This document shows, one piece after another, positions 6,464 to 12,718 of a DNA stretch of 14,526 bases. How positions within the stretch are numbered: the first letter of the stretch is position 1; the number at the start of each line of letters is the position of its first letter. Origin of the DNA: DAOTZR01 sp034432595 (GTDB taxonomy: Bacteria; Chloroflexota; Anaerolineae; B4-G1; SLSP01); contig DAOUBT010000024.1 of assembly GCA_034432595.1 (NCBI GenBank), positions 1-14,526 of the forward strand. The letters run 5' to 3'. The translations under genes and the position numbers were made by a program. The notes under the pieces were generated by a model. That model did no database searches, had not been told where the DNA came from, and saw nothing but the letters and a program-made list of their open reading frames with translations.

Positions 6464-8569
6464 ATGCCTGTCTGGGGACCCGATAATCCACATCCTCTTT
6501 CTCGTATGAAAACTGAGCTGGTCTGGGAGGGCAAGTACGACGAGTACGGCAACCGCCGGCCCGTGCGGCTGCCGACCTCGCCCCTCCCCTTGCAGCGCAT
6601 CGAGACGATTGATGAACCGCGCGACCGCGAGAAGGCACAGCAACTGAGCCTCTTCGATGAAGCGGCCTTTCACCAACAAGCCCACCGCGACGACTGGCGC
6701 AACATGCTCATCTGGGGCGACAACAAGCTGGTGATGGCCGCCCTGCTGGAGCAGTTTCGCGGCAAGATTGACCTCATCTACATTGATCCGCCCTTCGACG
6801 TGGGCGCCGACTTTACCATGCAGGTGCAGATTGGCGAAGAAGGCGAGGCGGTGCAGAAGGAGCAGTCCATCCTCGAAGCCGTGGCCTACCGCGACACCTG
6901 GGGTAAGGGCACCGATTCCTATCTGCACATGATGTACGAGCGCCTGACGCTGATGAGGGAACTGCTTAGTGAAACAGGAAGCATCTATATACATGTCGGG
7001 CCGAATGTAGCATTCTTGATACGAGCAGTAATGGACGATGTGTTTGGCTATGATTTTTGTCGCAATGAAATTGTATGGAAGCGTACTGATGCCCACAACG
7101 ACTCGGACAGATATGGAGTCATTCACGATTATATTCTTTTCTACACTAAGTCTGATACGTGGACATGGCACCCTGAGAACCTGCCACTGCCAGAAGAGAC
7201 TGCACGCGTGTGGTATAGGTATGAAGAGATTGCGCAAGAGGATGTAGTTAACCGCCTAGGGATTTTGATAAGGAAGGGAACAGTACGTAGATACAACAAA
7301 GCAGATATCACCGGGGCTGGAGCTAATCCGAATGATAAACCTTGGCGTGGAGTTATGCCACCTCCAGGGCGTCATTGGGCATACTCTTATGAGAAGATGG
7401 AAGAGTTGGATAAGCAAGGGCGAATTGTTTATTCGCGGAATGGTAAACCATACGAAAAGAGGTACCTAGACGAGTCAAAAGGCATTCCTCCTCAGTCAAT
7501 ATGGATAGATATATCAATGCTTAGAGGGTTACAAAAGGGAGGAAAAAGTAGCGAATGGTACGACTTCAGTACCCAAAAACCTGAAGCCTTGCTGGAGCGC
7601 ATCATCCGCGCCTCCTCCAACGAAGGCGACCTGGTGGCGGATTTCTTCTGCGGCAGCGGCACCACGCTGGCGGTGGCGGAGAAGCTGGGGCGGCGCTGGA
7701 TCGGGGTGGATTTGGGGCGCTACGCCATCCACACCACGCGCAAGCGCCTCATCCAGGTGCAGCGTGAACTGCACGCGGCGGGCAAGCCCTACCGCTCCTT
7801 CGATGTCTACAACCTGGGCCGCTACGAGCGGCAGTGGTGGCAACTGGATCGGCTCAAGGGCGCCGACGGCGAGCACCGCCGCATCGTGCTGCAGTTCTAC
7901 AAGGCGGCGCTGCTCGAAAACCCGCCCCATCCGCTGCTGCACGGCAAAAAAGGCCCGGCCTACGTCCACGTGGATCAGATAGACAGCATCTTCTCCTACG
8001 ACGCACTGCGCGCCGTGGCCGAGGCCGTGCGCAGCGTGGGCGGGCGCGAAGTCCACTGCCTGGCGTGGGAATTCGAGATGGAACTCAGCCGCAAGAAGGA
8101 GGCGCTCGAAGCCGAGACCGGCGTGGACATCCGCCTGAAGTACATTCCGCGCGAGATCATGGAACCCAACCGCAGCGAGGTACAGTTCTTTGAGGCCGGC
8201 GCGCTGGAGGCCCGGGTTATATGGATTGCTGAAGCCGGGCTTCAGCAATCCAAAAAGGTGGATGTGGAACTGGTGCGCTTCACCCCGGCCCTGGCCGAAG
8301 CGCCCGAAAAGGAGCTGGAGGCGCTGCGCGAACGGGCAGTCAGGTCGCCCTTCGATTTCATTGACTTCTGGGCGGTGGACTTTGACTACTCCCCCGATAA
8401 ACCCTTTGAGCACCACTGGCAGGACTTTCGCACCCGCAAAGACCGCTCGCTCAAGACGCGCTCCGATCTGGGCTGGCAGTACGAGACGCCTGGCAAACAT
8501 CAGATCGCGGTCAAGGTGATTGATGTCTTTGGTGTGGATACCACAATTGTACTGGATGTGGAAGTTTGA
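6464..8569 (+). CDS. mod: Type III-like DNA adenine methyltransferase (Mod)
   Basis: Site-specific N6-adenine DNA methyltransferase, the modification and specificity subunit of a type III-like system. Motif IV (IDPPFD, D108-F111) precedes motif I (DFFCGSGTT, 393-401), the beta-class order of type III Mod proteins. Between them lies the target-recognition region. Past motif I is a C-terminal region (about 430-701) containing YNLGRYERQ, as in related Mod proteins. GGGAGGG lies about 8 bases before the ATG. Oddities: about 6960-7580 (residues near 165-372) is much AT-richer than both sides, and residues 587-597 (W-I-A-E-A-G-L-Q-Q-S-K) are encoded by a palindromic repeat inserted in frame. The stop codon also lies inside a repeat copy (8560-8585). 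It is separated from its res partner by the transposase gene, all in the same direction. The recognised sequence cannot be deduced. Confidence 0.93.
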   Translation: MPVWGPDNPHPLSRMKTELVWEGKYDEYGNRRPVRLPTSPLPLQRIETIDEPRDREKAQQLSLFDEAAFHQQAHRDDWRNMLIWGDNKLVMAALLEQFRGKIDLIYIDPPFDVGADFTMQVQIGEEGEAVQKEQSILEAVAYRDTWGKGTDSYLHMMYERLTLMRELLSETGSIYIHVGPNVAFLIRAVMDDVFGYDFCRNEIVWKRTDAHNDSDRYGVIHDYILFYTKSDTWTWHPENLPLPEETARVWYRYEEIAQEDVVNRLGILIRKGTVRRYNKADITGAGANPNDKPWRGVMPPPGRHWAYSYEKMEELDKQGRIVYSRNGKPYEKRYLDESKGIPPQSIWIDISMLRGLQKGGKSSEWYDFSTQKPEALLERIIRASSNEGDLVADFFCGSGTTLAVAEKLGRRWIGVDLGRYAIHTTRKRLIQVQRELHAAGKPYRSFDVYNLGRYERQWWQLDRLKGADGEHRRIVLQFYKAALLENPPHPLLHGKKGPAYVHVDQIDSIFSYDALRAVAEAVRSVGGREVHCLAWEFEMELSRKKEALEAETGVDIRLKYIPREIMEPNRSEVQFFEAGALEARVIWIAEAGLQQSKKVDVELVRFTPALAEAPEKELEALRERAVRSPFDFIDFWAVDFDYSPDKPFEHHWQDFRTRKDRSLKTRSDLGWQYETPGKHQIAVKVIDVFGVDTTIVLDVEV
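8222..8252. repeat. Palindromic repeat, copy A, in frame inside mod
   Basis: TGGATTGCTGAAGC (8222-8235) and GCTTCAGCAATCCA (8239-8252) are perfect 14-base inverted arms around CGG. It encodes part of Mod (W587 to S596, ending in the K597 codon) without a stop or frameshift. It shares the T/C arm variant with copy C at the end of the transposase gene. Proposed as a REP element of the neighbouring RAYT transposase. Confidence 0.85.
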
Positions 8570-8585
8570 CTTGGATTGCGGAAGT
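8560..8585. repeat. Palindromic repeat, copy B, over the mod stop codon
   Basis: Two left arms in tandem: a partial one (GGAAGT, 8560-8565) and a complete one (TGGATTGCGGAAGT, 8572-8585). The 26-base stretch matches the reverse complement of part of copy D with a single missing T. The mod stop codon TGA (8567-8569) lies in the spacer between arms. No complementary arm follows, so it cannot fold alone like the other copies. It marks the left side of the transposase gene, and similarity may begin a few bases earlier (about 8554). Confidence 0.75.
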
Positions 8586-8602
8586 CTAACAAGGAGGCCG
8601 GA

Positions 8603-9154
8603 ATGACCGAGGAAATAAGCATCAGCAAATGGCATCACGCTCCACTCCACCTTTTTGTGCCGAACGCCTTTTACATGGTCACTGCCTCGACTCTCTATAA
8701 GCAGCACATTTTTGATACCCCGGCGAAACTTACATTGCTTCAGAATACCATTTTTGAAGTGATGGAAGCCTATGGGTGGGAATTGCAGGCCTGGGCGTTG
8801 TTGATTAATCATTACCATTTCATCGCGCGTGCGCCCGAAGACGGCACATCGCTCAAGCGCCTGATTCAGCGCCTGCATTCGCAGTCGGCGCGTCTGGTGA
8901 ATGAGATAGATCACACCCCTGGCCGGCGCGTCTGGTTTCAGTATTGGGATACCTGCCTGACCTACGAGAAAAGTTACTATGCCCGTCTGAACTATGTGCA
9001 CAATAACCCGGTTAAACATGGCCTTGTCGCCGTTGCCGAGCAATATCCGTTCTGCTCTGCCGGCTGGTTCAAGGCCAACGCGCCGCAAGACTTGCGCAGG
9101 AAAGTGGACTCCTTTCCTTACGACCGGTTTAATGTGCCTGATGTGGATTGCTGA
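8603..9154 (+). CDS. REP-associated tyrosine transposase (RAYT, Y1/HUH family)
   Basis: A 183-aa single-strand DNA transposase-like protein of the IS200-related RAYT class, which binds and nicks REP hairpins. Visible: YMVTAST near the N terminus (the usual first strand), the HUH metal motif H70-Y71-H72-F73, and YVHNNPVKHGLV (131-142), a RAYT-typical stretch whose Y131 is the candidate nucleophile. The frame is complete, so the protein could be active. The ATG at 8603 follows AAGGAGG (8591-8597) by 5 bases; an in-frame TTG at 8576 lies within a repeat arm and has no ribosome site. It sits between mod and res, 33 bp after mod and 58 bp before res. Palindromic repeats flank it, and its own stop codon is part of one. 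The composition is somewhat AT-richer than that of the neighbours, consistent with acquisition. No accessory TnpB is present. Confidence 0.9.
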   Translation: MTEEISISKWHHAPLHLFVPNAFYMVTASTLYKQHIFDTPAKLTLLQNTIFEVMEAYGWELQAWALLINHYHFIARAPEDGTSLKRLIQRLHSQSARLVNEIDHTPGRRVWFQYWDTCLTYEKSYYARLNYVHNNPVKHGLVAVAEQYPFCSAGWFKANAPQDLRRKVDSFPYDRFNVPDVDC

Positions 9155-9199
9155 AGCCCTGCTCAGCAGTCCAAAGAGAAGCCCTGCTTCAGCAGTCCA
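9144..9199. repeat. Palindromic repeat, copy C, at the RAYT stop codon
   Basis: The left arm TGGATTGCTGAAGC (9144-9157) is followed by CCT and then two right arms: a degenerate one, GCTCAGCAGTCCA (9161-9173), and a fuller one, GCTTCAGCAGTCCA (9186-9199). The order left-right-right is the same as in copy D. The TGA stop of the transposase (9152-9154) lies within the left arm. The copy ends 13 bases before the res start codon, so the hairpin would sit next to the res ribosome site in the mRNA. Confidence 0.8.
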
Positions 9200-9212
9200 G
9201 AGAGGTGGAGCC

Positions 9213-12200
9213 ATGCCTTTTGAAGTCACCCAACAAAACGCCTCGGCCCTGGAGCCGCTCTTCAAACCCTGGGAAGAGCCGACGAGGCACCGCCAGCCCA
9301 ACTCGGAGCCGGAGCAGCCGGCCACCATCAAATCGGGGCGGCGTCCCAGCAAAGTACCGCTGGTGCGTGCGATTCGCGCTGAGGTGGATGCCTGGCGACG
9401 CGGCGGCTATGCCGGCGTCAGTGAGACCTCGCGCACGCTGCTGCATCACTGGTTCAACAACGAGCACCTGGTCAAAAACGAAGCCGGCGACCTGATTCCC
9501 TTCCGTTACCACTGGGCGCAGCGGGAAGCCATCGAGACCTTCATCTACCTCTACGAACTGCGCCGCGTGCGCAACGTGGCCGAACTGCTCTTTGAATTCG
9601 GCGATCAACAACTCGCCGATCTGGCTTTGGGCATCCCGCCGGAGCAGGATCGCTGGGCGAAGTACTGCGCCAAGATCGCCACTGGCGCCGGTAAGACCAA
9701 GATCATGAGCCTGGCCATCGTCTGGAGCTACTTCCACAGCCTCTACGAACCGAACTCCGACCTGGCGCGGCATTTCGTCATCATCGCGCCCAACCTGACC
9801 GTCTACGAGCGCCTGAAAGACGACTTTGAAAACTGCGCCATCTTTTATGCGGACCCGCTCATCCCGGAGGAATGGCGGTCCGACTTTCAGATGCAGGTGG
9901 TGCTGCAGGACGAACCCGGCGGTGCGACGACGACCGGCGCGCTCTATTTGACCAACATCCACCGGCTCTATCTGGATTGCGGAAGTCAAACTTCCGCAAT
10001 CCAAAGTCAAACTTCCGCAATCCAAAGCTCAATATTCGGGCCGCCGGTGGTGCGCGGACGGGCGCTGGATACGGGGGAAAGCCTGCGCGCGCGCATTACC
10101 GCCCATCCGCGCCTGATGGTGCTCAACGACGAAGCCCATCACCTGCACGATCCCGACCTGGCCTGGAACCGTGCTATTGACGCCCTGCACGAAGAAAGCC
10201 TCGGGCGCGGCCAGGGGGGCCTGTGCCTGCAACTGGACTTTACGGCAACGCCCAAGCAAAACGACGGCTCGCTCTTCCGTCACATTGTGGTGGACTTTCC
10301 CCTGGGTGAGGCGGTGGATGCGGGCATCGTCAAAGTGCCCGTCCTGGGCGAATCGGATGAACTTGTCGTGCGCGGTGACAAGAAAACGCCGGCACACGAA
10401 CGTTACGCCATGCACCTGCAGCTTGGCTACCAGCGCTATGCCAGGACCTACGAGGAACTGGGCAAAGTGCGCAAACCAGTGCTCTTTGTGATGACGGAGG
10501 ACGCCGAGGCTGCCAACGAGATCGCCGATTATCTGGATAGCGATGCTTTCCCCCTGCTCAAAGGGCGCGTGCTCAATATTCACACCCGCCTGAAAGGCAA
10601 GATCAAAGAGGTCAAGCGTGGGGGCAAGACTTTCAAGGAGTTCGTGGAAAACGAAACGGCCATGAAGCCGGACGACCTGCGCGCGCTGCGCGAGATGTCG
10701 CGCGAGCTGGATAGCCCCGATAGCCCATACCGCTGCGTGGTTTCGGTGATGATGCTGCGCGAGGGCTGGGACGTGCGCAACGTGACCACCATTGTGCCCC
10801 TGCGCCCTTACTCGGCCAAATCCGGCATTCTACCGGAACAGACGCTGGGGCGCGGCCTGCGCCGCATGTTCCCCCTGGGTGAGGTGCCGGAGATCGTTAC
10901 GGTGATCGAGCACCGTGCCTTCCGCGAACTCTACGAGGATGAACTGGCACAGGAGGGGCTGGATATCGCCGTATTGCCGGTTCGGGAGGTCTTCAAACAA
11001 ACCGTTACGATTTTCGTGGATCACGAGCACAAGCCGGTGGCCGATTTGGATATTGAGATTCCGCAGGTATCCGATGCGGTCGAGACCACCAGTGAATTAC
11101 AGGGACTGGATTTTGAAGAAATACGTGCGGCCTTCCAAAGCAAGTTCAAACCCTTGCCTATCGGGCGCAAGAAGGAAGGGGCTATCGAATACAAAGAGCG
11201 TCATCTGTTTACCGACGAAATCGTGGCCACGATGAAACTGGATGTCGGGCTGTTGAACAACGCCTGGTCGGCGCCATCCTACTTTGCCCAGATGTTAGGC
11301 CGTGCCTGCCGCATCAGCAACCCGCATCAGGTCCTGGCCCCGCTGGTCGAGCGTTTCATCACCGAGGTGCTGTTCGAGCGCCCGGTGGACCTGTATAGCG
11401 GCGAAGTGGATCACCGGATGCGTGACATGGACGTGATGGAACACATCCGCGCCACCTTTACGCCGCTCATTCTGCAAAAGACGGTGCACCAGAAAAAGCG
11501 TCAGCGCATCAGCCGCGGACAACGTCTTTCAACCTGGAAACCCTATCAGGCGACCAGCACGGCCCAGCGTCCTGCGCTGCCAGCAGAGCGCACACTTTTT
11601 AACCTGGTATCCTGTGATAATGATTTTGAACAGACCTTTACCGACTTTTTGGAAATAGCCCAGGATGTCGTTGCTTTTGCGAAAAACGCCGGCCCCCAGA
11701 AGTTAATGGTGGACTACCTGAAGCCGGATGGTCAGCGCGCCTTTTACGTCCCCGACTTTTTCGTGCGTACGGCCGGCGGCGATCATTATCTGGTGGAATT
11801 GAAGGGGCGTCAGGACGAACTGGTGCCGCTCAAAGCCAGCGCTGCGGTGGAATGGTGCAAAACTGCCTCCAGCAAAGAGGTGCGCTGGCATTACCTCTAT
11901 GTGCCCTATCACCTTTTCCAGCAGGGGACTGCTGCCACCCTTGCAGAGCTGGCGCGTGCTTGCGAGCCATCTTTGAAGGTCCTGCTGGACGAGTTGAAAA
12001 CAAAGCAGTTGGCCTTGCCCCTGGAAGAGGCCACAGCCGAATCGCAGGCCGAAAGGCTCTTTCAGCGGGTTTTGCAAGAAGCGGGCATTGAACAACCATC
12101 CCAAGAAATTGCGGATATCATGCGTCAGGCTGTCTTGCTGCTGGATTATGCGATTCAATCCCGACATCCTACCCTGGCCCATGCCTTTCAGCCGCTCCTG

Positions 12201-12656
12201 GGTCCGCTGGACGACTATGCCATGCGCATTTTGGAAAAGCGGCTCAAGCCCGCTATCCCTGAGGAGAAAGAGGCTTCCATACTCTTTTTCAGCCCAGACC
12301 TGAACCACCTGCCCCAACGTGAACGGGCATTGCTGGAGAAGCATCAACGCTATCTGCGCGATAACCTGGTCTTTGGCCGCTCTATCCAACGTCTGGGGAC
12401 GCTGCTCTTTTGTCTGGATTACGCCCGTCAGGGTGGGATGAGCGCCGATGGAATATGGGAAGCAGTCGCTGACACCTTTTCCTCCCCAGCATTCAGGGAA
12501 CTCTACGATCTCTTGGAGCGCGTCAACGAATTTCGTAATACGCGAGTAGCTCATGTTGAAATCCCGCTGACTGAGGAGCAAGAAGCATGGGAAGCTATGT
12601 ACCTATGGCTGAAGAGTCTGAGCAAAATGGTAGAGATCTTAAAGTCAGGGCGTTAG
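9213..12656 (+). CDS. res: Type III-like restriction subunit (Res): helicase, nuclease and C-terminal HEPN-like region
   Basis: DNA restriction subunit of 1147 aa, presumed partner of Mod. Superfamily 2 helicase motifs: Walker A TGAGKT (157-162, K161), DEAH (306-309), FTATP (343-347), REGWD (516-520) and QTLGRGLRR (543-551). The nuclease follows: VPDF with P847 and D848, then E862-L-K864, the PD-(D/E)XK signature of type III Res. Past about residue 900 there is a helical extension not needed for restriction, ending in EFRNTRVAH with R1108 and H1114, matching the HEPN RNase pattern. Residues 254-272 are encoded by a palindromic repeat (copy D), in frame and lying between Walker A and DEAH. The ATG at 9213 follows GGTGGAG (9204-9210) closely; an upstream reading frame extension overlaps the transposase and was discarded. 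All catalytic motifs are intact, so restriction may be functional, unless the insert interferes. Confidence 0.92.
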   Translation: MPFEVTQQNASALEPLFKPWEEPTRHRQPNSEPEQPATIKSGRRPSKVPLVRAIRAEVDAWRRGGYAGVSETSRTLLHHWFNNEHLVKNEAGDLIPFRYHWAQREAIETFIYLYELRRVRNVAELLFEFGDQQLADLALGIPPEQDRWAKYCAKIATGAGKTKIMSLAIVWSYFHSLYEPNSDLARHFVIIAPNLTVYERLKDDFENCAIFYADPLIPEEWRSDFQMQVVLQDEPGGATTTGALYLTNIHRLYLDCGSQTSAIQSQTSAIQSSIFGPPVVRGRALDTGESLRARITAHPRLMVLNDEAHHLHDPDLAWNRAIDALHEESLGRGQGGLCLQLDFTATPKQNDGSLFRHIVVDFPLGEAVDAGIVKVPVLGESDELVVRGDKKTPAHERYAMHLQLGYQRYARTYEELGKVRKPVLFVMTEDAEAANEIADYLDSDAFPLLKGRVLNIHTRLKGKIKEVKRGGKTFKEFVENETAMKPDDLRALREMSRELDSPDSPYRCVVSVMMLREGWDVRNVTTIVPLRPYSAKSGILPEQTLGRGLRRMFPLGEVPEIVTVIEHRAFRELYEDELAQEGLDIAVLPVREVFKQTVTIFVDHEHKPVADLDIEIPQVSDAVETTSELQGLDFEEIRAAFQSKFKPLPIGRKKEGAIEYKERHLFTDEIVATMKLDVGLLNNAWSAPSYFAQMLGRACRISNPHQVLAPLVERFITEVLFERPVDLYSGEVDHRMRDMDVMEHIRATFTPLILQKTVHQKKRQRISRGQRLSTWKPYQATSTAQRPALPAERTLFNLVSCDNDFEQTFTDFLEIAQDVVAFAKNAGPQKLMVDYLKPDGQRAFYVPDFFVRTAGGDHYLVELKGRQDELVPLKASAAVEWCKTASSKEVRWHYLYVPYHLFQQGTAATLAELARACEPSLKVLLDELKTKQLALPLEEATAESQAERLFQRVLQEAGIEQPSQEIADIMRQAVLLLDYAIQSRHPTLAHAFQPLLGPLDDYAMRILEKRLKPAIPEEKEASILFFSPDLNHLPQRERALLEKHQRYLRDNLVFGRSIQRLGTLLFCLDYARQGGMSADGIWEAVADTFSSPAFRELYDLLERVNEFRNTRVAHVEIPLTEEQEAWEAMYLWLKSLSKMVEILKSGR
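9973..10024. repeat. Palindromic repeat, copy D, in frame inside res
   Basis: Left arm TGGATTGCGGAAGT (9973-9986), loop CAA, perfect right arm ACTTCCGCAATCCA (9990-10003), a 7-base spacer, then a second identical right arm (10011-10024). It is translated as L-D-C-G-S followed by two Q-T-S-A-I-Q-S blocks. The arm variant (G at position 9, T at 14) is the same as in copy B and differs from copies A and C by paired changes. Confidence 0.88.
9986..10027 (+). repeat. Exact 21-bp tandem duplication within res
   Basis: Positions 9986-10006 and 10007-10027 are identical 21-base units, each encoding seven residues (the protein reads SQTSAIQ twice). Because 21 is a multiple of three, gain or loss of a unit would change the length of the loop in Res but not the reading frame. 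Each unit contains one right arm of the palindromic repeat. Confidence 0.92.
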
Positions 12657-12670
12657 CCTGAAGACGGGTT

Positions 12671-12685
12671 ATCTTCTATGAAGAT
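12671..12685. repeat. Small AT-rich hairpin between res and comM
   Basis: ATCTTC (12671-12676) and GAAGAT (12680-12685) pair around TAT. It lies in the 62-bp gap after res. The stem is short and no U-run follows, so termination here is doubtful. Confidence 0.25.
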
Positions 12686-12718
12686 TCTCAAACTCAACAA
12701 CGGGTGCAAGAGGTTCTT

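Noticed and set aside
8576..8602. TTG start for the transposase
   Set aside because: It lies inside a repeat arm, and AAGGAGG at 8591-8597 fits the ATG at 8603.
8560..9199. mod or res broken by the insertions
   Set aside because: Both reading frames stay open through the repeats, and all catalytic motifs on both sides are intact, so neither is called a pseudogene.
8994..9212. N-terminal extension of Res
   Set aside because: The extension overlaps the RAYT coding sequence in another frame and runs through repeat copy C; a ribosome site precedes the ATG at 9213.
7529..9352. 607-codon open frame on the minus strand across mod, RAYT and part of res
   Set aside because: It is antisense to three genes with clear motifs, its translation shows no recognisable domain, and long antisense frames are common in GC-rich DNA.
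8222..10024. Complete IS200/IS605 insertion sequence spanning the repeats
   Set aside because: No matching left and right ends around the transposase: copy B lacks a partner arm, copies A and D lie outside, inside coding sequences, and there is no TnpB. A RAYT with dispersed REPs fits better.
9973..10027. CRISPR-like or phase-variation repeat
   Set aside because: Only two short direct units with no spacers, so not CRISPR; the 21-bp unit keeps the frame, so it cannot be an on/off frameshift switch like those in phase-variable Mod genes.
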